Of a stretch of DNA of 64,000 bases, positions 12,216-23,219 are shown one piece after another. The notes beneath the pieces are model-generated. The model did no database searches, was not told the DNA's origin, and saw only the letters and a list, made by a program, of their open reading frames with translations. Within the stretch, counting starts at the first letter, position 1; every line of letters begins with the position of its first letter. Position numbers and translations under genes: made by a program. The DNA lies in contig JAVTVY010039307.1 of NCBI GenBank assembly GCA_036873755.1, positions 62,001-126,000 of the forward strand, given 5' to 3'. The DNA comes from Hanleya hanleyi. Taxonomy: Eukaryota > Mollusca > Polyplacophora > Lepidopleurida > Hanleyidae.

Positions 12216-12470
12216 AAGCCCACCGTGCTAATTAATCCACCTTGTTAATTAATCTAGCCGTATCCACAGTCTAAGCCTGTCCTATTATAAATTTCTCACC
12301 TAGTATAATACTATTGTTATCATCCTATTGACATTTACTCAAGGAACTGTATATATACTGATTATTTACGTATTGATGTCATTGACTTGAGAACGATACT
12401 AGTATCTGTATCGAAACGTCGTCCTGAATAAACTAGAAGTTGTTATCCATAAGCAATTTGTTTATTTATA
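12216..12470 (+). other. 3' untranslated tail of the Penelope-like element
   Basis: It follows the nuclease stop directly. It contains CGAAACGTCGTCCTGAATAA and ends in TTGTTTATTTATAAAA. A short perfect palindrome GATACTAGTATC lies at about 12395. The right limit is set where the next repeat family begins. Confidence 0.55.
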
Positions 12471-13180
12471 AAATATGACACCTTTAACCAAAACGAATCT
12501 TACATATCGAAATGCGGTGGATTTGATCCAAAATGATACTGAAGAATCGTTCTGGTTAAAGGTGTCATATTTTCATGATATTGAAATATGCCAAAACGCT
12601 TGTAATGTTCTGAAAGGGTGTGGTTCACCGCCATTCGGCACATGATTCCTCATTTTGATAATTGTAACAGCTGCTTGGCCGAATGGTTACAGTGTCGGAC
12701 TACAGATTAAAAGTAAATCAACATTTTGGTTCGAATCCCCAAATACCCGAAAAAAATTTTTTTCATTTTTTTCTTTTTCTCTCATCTTCATCATTTTGGA
12801 CTTTAAAGTGAAATAAAGACAGCGATCCCTTGACACACATAATCCCTTATTTTATTATAATTCGTCAATAGAATTGCACACTAGCAACACCACACACAGT
12901 CAGTATTTGAATATTCTGACGATCCAGCAGAGCAAAAAATTAATTGTTAAACATATATAATTTCGTCTTAGGGCAGCGGAAAGTTGTAACTATGAATTGA
13001 AAAGTTATACGGTTAAACTTGTCTTATATCAAGACCTTTATTAAGAAAATGACCCTCAACAAGTGGTGACGCTTGCTTTCCCAATTAATTATGCATGTAC
13101 CAATATGTGCCAATGGTAACCGTATGAGAATATGAACCAGAATTTCCCATTTGACTGGCCTCGCCTGTCTGACAAAGAGT
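12471..13180 (+). repeat. Dispersed repeat containing a tRNA-derived SINE
   Basis: The left part is a hairpin: AAATATGACACCTTTAACCA (12472) pairs with TGGTTAAAGGTGTCATATTT (12553). A tRNA-like module follows (12670-12750). Then come CATCATTTTGGACTTTAAAG, a TAGAATTGCACAC segment, AGGGCAGCGGAAAG and GACTGGCCTCGCCTGTCTGA. The same ordered segments occur at 20690-21003 and at 23950-24430. There, in place of the middle part, lies a foldback element. Confidence 0.75.
12670..12750 (+). repeat. tRNA-like SINE head (Leu/Ser-type A and B boxes)
   Basis: TTGGCCGAATGGTTACAGTG resembles the A box of class II (Leu/Ser) tRNAs, and GGTTCGAATCCCC at 12728-12740 is a good B box. The anticodon arm and acceptor stem do not fold as a tRNA, so it is a SINE promoter and not a tRNA gene. 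Confidence 0.7.
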
Positions 13181-14085
13181 CGGGGAATACCTGAGCATTA
13201 CGTCACAATTTACCGGCCGGCTCGAAGCGAGACAATAGAGCAGCAGAGAACCGAGAGGTCACTTCTGGTTACGACCTCGACCATATTTATTGCTAGAGGT
13301 CAACAGCGCGTTTTGATTCCCCACTCAATTCAAAGTTAATTTACTTCCAGAAGTCACTTCCGGTCACGTGCGACACAAGTGGCGTTATACCGCTCGATCT
13401 AGCGAACCAATCATCAATCAAAACACGGACCAGTTAGCGAGTTAGAAAACCAATCACGTCGTATTTTCCAACCATTGGAGTAGCATGAATCAACGAACCA
13501 GTGAAACTAAGGTGGACGGGTCTAAAGTTCGGAGGGTGGCCCCATTTATAGACCCGGTTTTCTACATCGGTACTCACCTGTGCCGAGTACCCACGAACTC
13601 AGATCAACATATTCGCTCAACCATGTCGACAGTCCTAGTTTCCATTACTCTCTGATGCCCAACAAATTAAATAGGTGATTGATTGGTTAAAATTATGATT
13701 TACGGGCCGCTTCCCATTCGGCCTATCATCATAATGCGTTTATTCTTACATATTGGAATTTACATTGCTGAGATTACATTAGTTGTATTATTGGGTAGGT
13801 ACGTAATCATATGATATTCTAACATTCATATAACATTCATATAACATAGGTGCGCGAAGATTAACGAGTGAGGATTAGCGAGTGAGGGAGAGGAAATATA
13901 TACAGAAGTTTTTAGTTGGACGTAGGAATTAGAGTGTATATAATTAAGCATCAAGCTGTAAGGATTTATTAACTGTACATAGCTGTTTTGTTTCATAATA
14001 GTCTCGTGGAATGCTTCGGTGGTTAAGATAGGCATTGTTCCCGTCGATTACACCGAGCGCCGTTAAAAATAAATGAGGATCCTAG
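13181..14085. other. Non-coding stretch with promoter-like motif cluster
   Basis: No gene is recognised. AACCAATCATC (about 13405) and AACCAATCACG (about 13447) are CCAAT boxes, and CCATTGG (about 13473) is an inverted one. CATTTATAGACC (about 13547) resembles a TATA box, with an ATG at about 13622 that opens only ten codons. TCACTTCCGGTCACGTG lies near 13353. The arrangement looks like a core promoter left without its gene, but this is inference. Confidence 0.35.
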
Positions 14086-14322
14086 AAATCTGTACCTCAC
14101 GATGGTCACTTGCATTTATTTACTAAAAACGAGCCGGTCCCAAGGTGTATTCCATGCCACGAAGATCTCACAGTGAAACATATTCTTATCGACTGTATAG
14201 ATTTTAAGAGTGTAAGGGATTCTTTTTATCCAGCGACTAATTCGGAAGATTTTTTTGGTCGGGTGAGGGAGGACTGTGTCTTCGGTTATTTGAGAGAAAT
14301 TGCTTTATTGCAAAAGCTTTAA
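14086..14322 (+). pseudogene. 3' end of a non-LTR retrotransposon (LINE) ORF2
   Basis: The frame reads DGHLHLFTKNEPVPRC, then CIPCHEDLTVKHILIDC, and closes with GYLREIALLQKL and a stop. CX2CX8HX4C is the C-terminal zinc-knuckle motif found just after the RNase H region in Jockey/I-type LINE ORF2 proteins. An in-frame TAG at 14083 and the absence of reverse transcriptase show a heavily 5'-truncated copy, as expected from target-primed reverse transcription. Confidence 0.75.
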
Positions 14323-14409
14323 TGTGTGTATGTTTTATCTTTAGTACTTAGAATTTTGTTTGATCGTCGGTATATATCTGAAATATTACTGAACGCGACG
14401 TTTAACCTT

Positions 14410-14413
<4 letters not shown>
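14323..14413 (+). other. LINE 3' untranslated region
   Basis: It runs from the ORF2 stop to GAACGCGACGTTTAACCTTA, then into a (CT)n tract. A related terminus, GAAAGCGACGTTAAATTCTG, occurs at 44827, followed by (CACT)n. Confidence 0.65.

Positions 14414-14445
<32 letters not shown>
14414..14445. repeat. (CT)16 microsatellite
   Basis: A pure CT tract at the LINE 3' end, probably the terminal repeat of the element. Confidence 0.95.
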
Positions 14446-14448
<3 letters not shown>

Positions 14449-16701
14449 ACATTGCATGCTGAGGACATTGTTGTATTGGCGACGGAGAGCCCAGTCAATC
14501 CACGACCTGACTCATCTGGCCCATCTGATTGGCTAGCGTGACCAGATCCCACTGCATTCCATGACCCGTATCCAACGTAGTGACCTAATCCCAAATGACA
14601 AGCCACACACACCCTTCGCTGCTACGTCTCCGTCGTCGTCTATGTTACGAGAGCTTCAATACGACACCACCCATGAGATATATATGTGACCACGCTTGGT
14701 CTAACTAGTCCCAGTTGATTGGATGTAAAATCATTTATCCCGAGTTTTTGGATGTAAATCCGTTTTTCCGCATTTTATTCCAGGAAAATCCTAATTTTAC
14801 ATTAGCCTGCAAGTCACGTGACCGGAAGTGATCTCTTCGCGTTGCCATGACAAGCCATGTCCATGTTCATAGGTTACACAACCGATATTAAACCTGCATG
14901 TCCCCTCCACGATTTCCCTCAACAAACAATGGGAGATTCATTTTTCCGCATGTTCTCTCTTCACGGCAACCGCATGTCCAAGGCAAAGGTGAAAGTTCAC
15001 AACCTACATTTTCCCTACACGATTTCATGCCACATATCTGTGCAGATTCGCACTTCTCACACTACCATTCAAGCTCTAGTTGAAAGTTTTCACAATCATG
15101 TGGGAATTATTTTCACTCTGCAAGTGGAAATATTTTCGGGTTGAAATGATTTTCACACGGGGGCAAATGTATCAGTCTTCAGTAAAAATCCCCAACCCCC
15201 CCTCCTTGCTGGAAATATATCCACAGAGGTGTAATATATAGTTACTTTGCAATAATATTCAGATAAATTTTAATAATAATGAGAGCAAATTGTGTCAATG
15301 TCTGGCTTTGAAAATAAAAGTCTTCATATCTTCTCTACGGATGCCAAATATGGGCACTTCAGAATTGTTATAAACCATTATCCAAACATTTAATTTTTTT
15401 TTTCTTCCTTTCAATGTAATCATTGGCAGAAAGTCTATTCCACGAATAATATCAGAGGGATTGAGTTCTAATCTCTTGTGACTACCATTGATAGCTGGTA
15501 CCACCAATATTCAAAGTGCTTTGCTTGGAAAGTTTGCACTTTTTACAAATGTGAAATCCTGTGCATTTGACTTTTTACTGAAATAGACAAACACTAACAT
15601 TTCCGTCAAATGTCGTGGCTAAATTCCCAACAGTATAGGAAACATATATTGCGTTGCGCATTGATGAACCGGGTGACAATCAAGCTAGCCGGTATAACAA
15701 ATAGTTTTAATGTTATCCCTGCAGTATTTCCTATAAAAAATGCATGGGTCTTTCACCCACAAGTACAAGTAAGTGGGTTTAAGTGTTTCATGATTCTGGG
15801 AATTACAAAAAATGTCAAACAGTTTCATTTAAAAGAACAACTTCAACAAAATATACGTATGCTCGTTTCGCCATGTAGGCCCTACTGAAGAAAATGTCGA
15901 TTTCTTGTCCACGCGGGAAAATGGGCGCTCAAGTGGACGAAGTTGGTGTGTTGTGACTTTTTCAGAGAATAAATTGGGTAGATTGCAAAGTTAAATTAAT
16001 GATTTACCAGGTTACACCGAGGTATATCTTCAACAAGCGCTAGACGAGCGCAAGGACCTTCGTCGAGGCAATAGGGTAGACATGGTAGCCCTATACAGAC
16101 GAGAGGGAATTCAAGCAGTACGGTAGGGTGCGTAAGTAGTAGGAAGAGGCGAAATTTACAAGAAAAAGTGTGGCTGACCTTTTTTGTGGAGGTGACGTCA
16201 CATCCGGTCACGTGACATCTGGGTTACATCCGGGTCACTTCCTGTAACGTCACTTCCGGTGACGTGACGGTCCAGCAAGAGTGATCTCCCCATGACCCCA
16301 GTGACTTCCAATGTGAATCTATACGGGGAATGCATGTATGGGATAGGGGTGATAATTTTTTCGGGGGATTTTACTATGGGTTGCGGCATCTTGTCTTTCT
16401 CGTATCACCACGTAGAACACGATAGGGGGGGTATCGAAGTCAAGCGGTGAAATTTTGTGAAAGGCTCAGGTAGGTCTGGACATACTGGCTCAGTGGACTA
16501 TGTTTGTCCATCATGGAAACCCACTCATGGACATTTGCGGTATGGGGTGTGGCATCTTGTTTTTCTCGTCTCTAGCTCCAGAACACGATGGAGAAGCGGT
16601 GAATTTAAGTCACTGTGCGCATGCGCGTTGGGCAAGTAGCGCTGGGGTTGACGTCTTGGGGCCCAGGGGGACTAGGGAGACTCCTAGTGATCCGGTTTAG
16701 G
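14446..16701. other. Intergenic DNA, no gene recognised
   Basis: Open frames are short and have no motif. A fragment at 14645-14700 (TACGAGAGCTTCAATACGAC) resembles part of the ~175-bp unit of the next foldback element. Motif-rich patches occur at 14815 (GTCACGTGACCGGAAGTGAT) and 16190-16265 (GTGACGTCACATCCGGTCAC, TAACGTCACTTCCGGTGACG). Short C-runs lie near 15193. Confidence 0.45.
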
Positions 16702-18922
16702 CCGTGAGCTACTAGGGCTCACCTTGCACCCCCTCCCCCCCCCCCACTACAGACCGAAACTATGTTCTTTTATGTCCTATAGGACATGTCAAATAAGAAA
16801 CAACTTGTTAACAGTCGATAAACTGGGACAAGAATAGTCTTATCTTCCATAATTATTATCCAATCTTTATAATGTTGGTCACATATTATTCAACATTGAT
16901 TGCTGGATCGAATATTTACAAGATACTATCACTATTTGTTGGGTATGACGTCACACAGGGACCATACATACAACAGTAGGAGTAGTAGCGAAAGCGGGCG
17001 TCTTGGGGTGCATGAGGGTGTGCTTGAGCGATTGAGGGACCATTCTTGGTTCGAATGCGTCGTGTGAGGTGTCAAAGTGAAGCCCTCGGTATGTAGACTA
17101 CGACTTCAGGGATCTCCACATCATCTGTGACGTCATTGGTGACGTCATCAGTAGGAGTAATATCCAAAGTAAGCATTTTGAGGGTGTGAAGAAAGGTTTT
17201 TGGGGTAGAGATGGACCATCCCTGGTCCAAATGGACCGTGTGGGGTGTTATCTTGTAACTCTCTGCATGTAGACGACGAATGGCAGGGTTTTTGTTGGAT
17301 GTCGCATCATGCTACCCATGCGCAGTTGAGCAGTAGTAACAAAAGATGCCAATTTGGGCGTGGGCAAAGACATGTTTGGGCAATCAAGGGACCCATGTTT
17401 GGTCCAAATGAACAGGTTGGGGTATCCTAGTGAAGCTTTCGTGGGATAGTCAGACAGACATGTTTTTTCTTGGAATTCAGGCCAATCTCCGCATGCGCAG
17501 TTGGGGTGTACTAAGTAAAGTGGTCATTCTGGAGGTGCGCAGAGGTATATCTGAGAGACTGAGGTCCTATATCTCATCCAAAGATGGAGTGTAGGGTGTC
17601 ATCTTGAAGCTCCCGTGGTGTAGACCAGGACTTGAGGGATTTCCATGTCATCTGTGACGTTATTGGTGACGTCATCAGTACGAGTGGTAACGAAAGCGGC
17701 CATTTTAGGGGTGCGTAGTGGTGTGTTTGAGTGACTGAGGGACCATTCTTGGTCCGAATGGGACGTGTGAGGTATCATATCGAAGCTTTCGTGGAACAGC
17801 GTCCGACTTGTCCGGTGTGTCATAGAAGTAGGGGATATGGCTAGCATGCGCAGACAGCAAATAGTGGAAAACCTCTAAAATGGCCGCTTTCGTTACCACT
17901 CGTACTGATGACGTCACAAATGACGTCACAGATGATATGGAAATCCCTCAAGTCGTGGTCTACACCACGAGAGCTTCAAGATGACACCCGACACTTCATA
18001 TGTGGATGAGATATAGGACCTCAATCTCTCAGATATACCCCTGCACACCTGCAGAATGACCACTTTACTTACCGGTACTACACTCCAACTGCGCATGGCC
18101 TAAATTCCAATGAAAAACACGCCTATCTGACTATCCCACGAAAGCTTCACTAGGATATCCCAACCTGTCCATTTGGACCAAACATGTGTCCCTTGATTGC
18201 CCAAACATGTCACTGCGCACGCCCAAAATGACATCTTTTTTTGCTACTGCTCAACTGCGCATAAGTAGCACGATGCGACTTCCAACAAAAACCCTACCAT
18301 TCGTCGTCTACATGCAAAGAGTTACAAGATGACACCCCACACGGTCCATTTAGATCACGGATGGTCCATCTCTACCCCAAAAACCTTCCTTCGCACCCTC
18401 AAAATGCCTACTTTGGCTACTACTCCTACTGATGACGTCACCAATGACGTCACAGATCATGTGGAGATCCCCCAAGTCGTAGTGTACATACCGAGGGCTT
18501 CACTTTGACACCGCACGCGACGCATTCGAACCAAGAATGGTCCCTCAATCGCTCAAGCACACCCTTGCGCACCCCAAAACGTTCGCTTTCGCTACTACTC
18601 CTACTGTTGTATGTATGGTCTCTGTGTGACGTCATGCCCAACAAATAGTGATAGTATCTTGTAAACAATCTATGCAGCAATCAATGCTGAATAATATGTG
18701 GCCAACATTATAAAGATTGGATAATAATTATGGAAGATAAGACTATTCTTGTAACCCTAGCCCCTTTTGTCACACAAATTGTACTTATAAGGGGTAGTGA
18801 GTCCCAGTGTATCGACTGTTAACAAGTTGTTTCTTATTTGACATGTCCTAAAGCACATAAAAAACATAGTTTCCGTCTATAGTGGGGGGGGGGGTGCAAG
18901 GTGAGCCCTAGTAGCTCACGGA
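16702..18922. mobile_element. 2.2 kb foldback element with tandem units in its arms
   Basis: The left arm (16702-17706) and right arm (17876-18922) are reverse complements around a ~170-bp centre. Outer ends match: CCGTGAGCTACTAGGGCTCA with TGAGCCCTAGTAGCTCACGG. So do the inner ends: GTAACGAAAGCGGCCATTTT with AAAATGGCCGCTTTCGTTAC. Each arm starts with a C- or G-run and a ~230-bp unique piece (CTTCCATAATTATTATCCAA in the left arm). It continues as about five ~175-bp units, beginning near 16975, 17150, 17329, 17507 and 17677 in the left arm. Several units carry TGACGTCATTGGTGACGTCA, a double CRE half-palindrome. Tandem repeats inside long inverted arms are the hallmark of Foldback-class elements. 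There is no transposase. Confidence 0.85.
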
Positions 18923-19352
18923 CTAATTGGATTTGTGTCGTCTGTTTCACTGGAAGGGACGTTTTGGGGTCGAGGTGGGGCAATTGGGCCGTATTAGGTA
19001 TCAGTTTGAAGCACTCGAGGAGATATATTTGCCCTTCGGGGAATTTTCTGGGAAACCCCTGTTCTGTTTACAGATCACTTGGAGTAGTGGAGAAAGGGGA
19101 GTTTCGGAGGTGCAATGGGGTGTGTTTGAAGAGATTTTTCCATCACGCTACTTTGGGCCGCTGTTGTACCGTGTGGGGAAGACTAATGTGATCTCATCAG
19201 TAATAGACAAAGCAGAGAAGCCCAGTTGCCCCCTTAGTAGCAGAGAAAGCAAAAACCCAGAATATTGTGGAGATAATTTTCGGTAAGGTGTTAACGCCAT
19301 GTCTTAACGCCTTATCTTAACGCCCTAGCGCATAGCTTAGCGGTTCAACGCC
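18923..19352. repeat. Degenerate ~175-bp units and short TTAACGCC repeats
   Basis: Sequence from 18950 to 19190 keeps scattered parts of the foldback unit (TGGGGTGTGTTTGAAGAG, TCAGTTTGAAGCACTCGAGG) in left-arm orientation, so the tandem family extends past the palindrome. At 19288-19352 short units of about 15 bases repeat (TTAACGCCATGTC, TTAACGCCTTATC, TTAACGCCCTAGC). A 119-codon open frame here has no domain. Confidence 0.5.
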
Positions 19353-19453
19353 CTGGAGAATTAGCCCTGAAGATCTGACTTGCGAGATATTCTATGGAAA
19401 TGCCACTGATTCATCGAAATGCAGTGACGCCCGTCAACGCCCGTCTCAACGTC

Positions 19454-20185
19454 TTAGCGCATAACGCATTGACGCCATGATGCAGACAGATGAGAGAACA
19501 GCACACAGTATTGGCAGTTCATAGCAATATCTCTGGGCACCTTCCCTTGAGAAAAGAGATTCTGGGTTAAATAAATGACGGACAGATTCCGATGATGGGA
19601 CCCTTTGGCAAACAAGTCGGCAACGTGTGAATTGTCCTTGGCCGCACTCATCAGATCATCTAACACTACCACGTTAGTCTGCTCAAATTCGAAGTAATAC
19701 GGTTCGTCGATGTCGTGAGGAATCCTTGGGACGAAACTCACATTCTGTAAACTTGTAGTTTCGTAGGCGGGATGCCACTGGCTGCAGTACCAAGCGACGC
19801 GTGTCGGAGCTGGGGTTGCCACACCTTCTCCAAAGAACTTCATCACCCAGGGTTAAATAGATGACGAACAGATACCGATGATGGGACCCTTTGGTAAACA
19901 AGTCGGCAACTTGTGAATTTTCCTTGGCCGCACTCATCAGATCATCCAGCACTACCACGCTGGTCTGCTCAAAATCGAAGTAATACGGTTTGTCTATGTT
20001 GTGAGGAATCCTGGGACGAAGCTCACATTTTTTAACCTTGTAGTTTTGAAGGTGGGCTGCCACTGGCAGTAGTAATCAGCGTGTGTCGGAGCTTGGGTTG
20101 CCACACTTTATTCTAAGAACTTCAACACCATGGACGTCGTTCCACATCCGAACAGCCGCTTATCGTCATCGTATAGGATGCTCTA
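19454..20185 (-). pseudogene. Polinton-type packaging ATPase, two broken tandem pieces (copy A)
   Basis: Polinton/Maverick elements encode an FtsK-HerA (poxvirus A32-like) ATPase that drives genome packaging into the capsid. Two overlapping pieces are read on the minus strand. The upstream one (20185 to about 19855) has a P-loop region broken by a single-base frameshift and a stop. Its P-loop Lys codon is replaced by Thr. The piece then continues to the Walker B region VVVLDDLM and the family signature LFTKGSHHR. The downstream piece (19846-19454) repeats the same part, with WYCSQWHPAYE, VVVLDDLM, LFAKGSHHRNLSVIYLTQNL and an open end that loses family similarity after VLF. Both lack the normal C-terminus. 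It is non-functional. Assignment to Polinton is firm from the Walker B-GSHHRNLSVIY-QNLF combination. Confidence 0.8.
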
Positions 20186-20219
20186 CTCCATTTTGTGGAC
20201 CTATAGCGGGACTCGGTAG

Positions 20220-20640
20220 TGTCTCTTGGTTGTGTTTGCATTGAATCTCCAGAACGACAAAACATGGAGAGCTGAAACTCCTTGACTTTATAGTTTATCA
20301 TATTGGGGTCATTTTGAGCCTATTTGCGTAACCCAAAAGTAAGGGGATTATGGGTAAATTCAAGATGGCGGCCACGTAGGGTACCAGAATTTTCTTCAAA
20401 ATTTTTGCTTTTACGCAATGAAAAGTGGGCAAAAACTATTTTATTTCACATGACATTAATATTCAATAATTGATCATGCAGCTTTTGCAGAGAATTTGCA
20501 TCAGTGAAAAATCCGACCGAAAAATCAACTAAAAATGCCGTTTGTGAAAATGACGTCATCAAAGCGGTCGTCTTGAATTGTTTTACATTTTCTGGTAAAG
20601 CTTGACCCGAGGATATAGTGTGGTAAGTTTCAGCCCCTCC
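20220..20640. repeat. Single arm of the 490-2054 foldback family (copy A)
   Basis: Shares ACTTTATAGTTTATCATATT, GGTCATTTTGAGCCTATTTG, TCACATGACATTAATATTCA and AGCTTGACCC with the right arm at 1620-2050, in the same orientation. The opposite arm is absent. Confidence 0.8.
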
Positions 20641-20689
20641 AGGCCTGGACAGGTCAAAACAAGCCCAGGCAAGTTAGGGTAAAGGAGTA

Positions 20690-21003
20690 TTCCGCTGGTT
20701 AAATTTTTAAGGATTTTTTTTTCCTGTGTAAATGATACTGGAAAAATCGTTTTGATTAAAGGTTTCATATTTTCATATTATTGAAACATGTCAAAACACT
20801 TGTAGTGCTCCGACGGGTGTAGTTATCTAGTTGAAAATTGAAACAGCTGTTTTGTCGAATGGTTACAGTGTTTGGCTACAGATTAAAATAGCACCAACTT
20901 TTGAGTTCGAATCCCCAAATCCTAAATAAATATTTTCATTTTTTTTCTTTTCCACCATCTCGATTTTGGACTTTGGAGTAATTGCGATAGTAACGTGAAA
21001 TAA
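20690..21003 (+). repeat. SINE-containing repeat (copy A)
   Basis: Related to 12510-12800. A tRNA-like head at 20845-20925 has TTTTGTCGAATGGTTACAGT and GAGTTCGAATCCCC, followed by a T-rich tract and CTCGATTTTGGACTTTGGAG. Confidence 0.72.
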
Positions 21004-21569
21004 TATGATGGCCGAGAGGGGACATCGCTGTATTGTGTTAATGATTCTGGACCGACACACGAAGGCAGGATGCAAAGGACCAAGGCAGGAAGCGAAGCGT
21101 GAAGTCAGTTTGCGAAATCAAAACATGAAGCGCGAAGTCAGGATGCAAAGAGGTGGAGCCAGGATGCGAAGCGCGAAGTCAGGATGCGAAGTCAGAATGC
21201 GAATGCAGGATGCGAAGTTGGGAAGGCAGGATGCGAAGGCAGGATGCGAAGCGCGAAGTCAGAATGCGAAGTGGCGAAGGAAGGATGCGAAGTCGCGAAG
21301 GCAGGAGGCGAAGTGGCGAAATCAGGTGAGGTGACTTCGCGCTTCGCATCCTCCCTTCGCCACTTCGCATGCTGCCATCGCCACTTCGCATCCTGACTTC
21401 GCCACTTCGCATCCTGACTTCACGCTTCGCATCATGACTTCGCGCTTCGCTTCAAGTCTTTGCATTGTTTTGCTTTAATTTCGCATGCTGACTTTGCGCT
21501 TCACATTCTGGCTTCGCCACTTCGCATCCTGCCTTCGCGACTTCGCATCCTGACTTCGCGCTTCATGTT
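21004..21569. mobile_element. Truncated foldback with GCGAAG-rich arms (copy A)
   Basis: The left arm is tandem AGGATGCGAAG / GCGAAGTCAGGATGC units. From about 21345 the reverse complement GCATCCTGACTTCGC begins. The last ~120 bp of the right arm, present in copy B, are missing because the 2,217-bp duplication ends here. Confidence 0.8.
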
Positions 21570-21670
21570 CTGGAGAATTAGCCCTGAAGATCTGACTTGC
21601 GAGATATTCTATGGAAATGCCACTGATTCATCGAAATGCAGTGACGCCCGTCAACGCCCGTCTCAACGTC

Positions 21671-22402
21671 TTAGCGCATAACGCATTGACGCCATGATGC
21701 AGACAGATGAGAGAACAGCACAAAGTATTGGCAGTTCATAGCAATATCTCTGGGCACCTTCCCTTGAGAAAAGAGATTCTGGGTTAAATAAATGACGGAC
21801 AGATTCCGATGATGGGACCCTTTGGCAAACAAGTCGGCAACGTGTGAATTGTCCTTGGCCGCACTCATCAGATCATCTAACACTACCACGTTAGTCTGCT
21901 CAAATTCGAAGTAATACGGTTCGTCGATGTCGTGAGGAATCCTTGGGACGAAACTCACATTCTGTAAACTTGTAGTTTCGTAGGCGGGATGCCACTGGCT
22001 GCAGTACCAAGCGACGCGTGTCGGAGCTGGGGTTGCCACACCTTCTCCAAAGAACTTCATCACCCAGGGTTAAATAGATGACGAACAGATACCGATGATG
22101 GGACCCTTTGGTAAACAAGTCGGCAACTTGTGAATTTTCCTTGGCCGCACTCATCAGATCATCCAGCACTACCACGCTGGTCTGCTCAAAATCGAAGTAA
22201 TACGGTTTGTCTATGTTGTGAGGAATCCTGGGACGAAGCTCACATTTTTTAACCTTGTAGTTTTGAAGGTGGGCTGCCACTGGCAGTAGTAATCAGCGTG
22301 TGTCGGAGCTTGGGTTGCCACACTTTATTCTAAGAACTTCAACACCATGGACGTCGTTCCACATCCGAACAGCCGCTTATCGTCATCGTATAGGATGCTC
22401 TA
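21671..22402 (-). pseudogene. Polinton-type packaging ATPase, two broken tandem pieces (copy B)
   Basis: Same content and same lesions as 19454-20185: a frameshifted P-loop with Lys replaced, an internal stop, Walker B VVVLDDLM in both pieces, and loss of the C-terminus. One visible coding difference is Phe for Cys just before VLFSHL. Shared lesions show that decay came before the 2.2 kb duplication. Confidence 0.8.
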
Positions 22403-22436
22403 CTCCATTTTGTGGACCTATAGCGGGACTCGGTAG

Positions 22437-22857
22437 TGTCTCTTGGTTGTGTTTGCATTGAATCTCCAGAACGACAAAACATGGAGAGCTGAAACTCCTT
22501 GACTTTATAGTTTATCATATTGGGGTCATTTTGAGCCTATTTGCGTAACCCAAAAGTAAGGGGATTATGGGTAAATTCAAGATGGCGGCCACGTAGGGTA
22601 CCAGAATTTTCTTCAAAATTTTTGCTTTTACGCAATGAAAAGTGGGCAAAAACTATTTTATTTCACATGACATTAATATTCAATAATTGATCATGCAGCT
22701 TTTGCAGAGAATTTGCATCAGTGAAAAATCCGACCGAAAAATCAACTAAAAATGCCGTTTGTGAAAATGACGTCATCAAAGCGGTCGTCTTGAATTGTTT
22801 TACATTTTCTGGTAAAGCTTGACCCGAGGATATAGTGTGGTAAGTTTCAGCCCCTCC
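22437..22857. repeat. Single arm of the 490-2054 foldback family (copy B)
   Basis: Second copy of 20220-20640, carried by the tandem duplication. Confidence 0.8.
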
Positions 22858-22906
22858 AGGCCTGGACAGGTCAAAACAAGCCCAGGCAAGTTAGGGTAAA
22901 GGAGTA

Positions 22907-23219
22907 TTCCGCTGGTTAAATTTTTAAGGATTTTTTTTTCCTGTGTAAATGATACTGGAAAAATCGTTTTGATTAAAGGTTTCATATTTTCATATTATTG
23001 AAACATGTCAAAACACTTGTAGTGCTCCGACGGGTGTAGTTATCTAGTTGAAAATTGAAACAGCTGTTTTGTCGAATGGTTACAGTGTTTGGCTACAGAT
23101 TAAAATAGCACCAACTTTTGAGTTCGAATCCCCAAATCCTAAATAAATATTTTCATTTTTTTTCTTTTCCACCATCTCGATTTTGGACTTTGGAGTAATT
23201 GCGATAGTAACGTGAAATA
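22907..23219 (+). repeat. SINE-containing repeat (copy B)
   Basis: Second copy of 20690-21003, with a tRNA-like head at about 23062-23142. Confidence 0.72.

Larger units (their letters stand above)
19353..21569. repeat. 2,217-bp tandem duplication, copy A
   Basis: It begins CTGGAGAATTAGCCCTGAAG and is repeated almost base for base at 21570-23786. Only a few substitutions are visible, for example CACAGTATTG against CAAAGTATTG. Contents: ATPase pseudogene pieces (minus), a single foldback arm, SINE-containing repeat, and the left part of a palindrome. The near identity means a very recent event or an assembly duplication. Confidence 0.92.

Noticed and set aside
12330..12440. Hammerhead ribozyme in the Penelope tail
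   Set aside because: GAAAC is present, but I find no CTGATGA core with proper stems. The short palindrome GATACTAGTATC alone is not enough.
12670..12750. Functional tRNA gene
   Set aside because: Only the A and B boxes are preserved; acceptor and anticodon arms do not pair, and similar copies occur in dispersed repeats.
14319..14612. Minus-strand frame with an Arg-Glu repeat
   Set aside because: The repeat is the translated (CT)16 microsatellite.
18927..19286. 119-codon frame as a gene
   Set aside because: It overlaps degenerate units of the foldback family and has no recognised domain.
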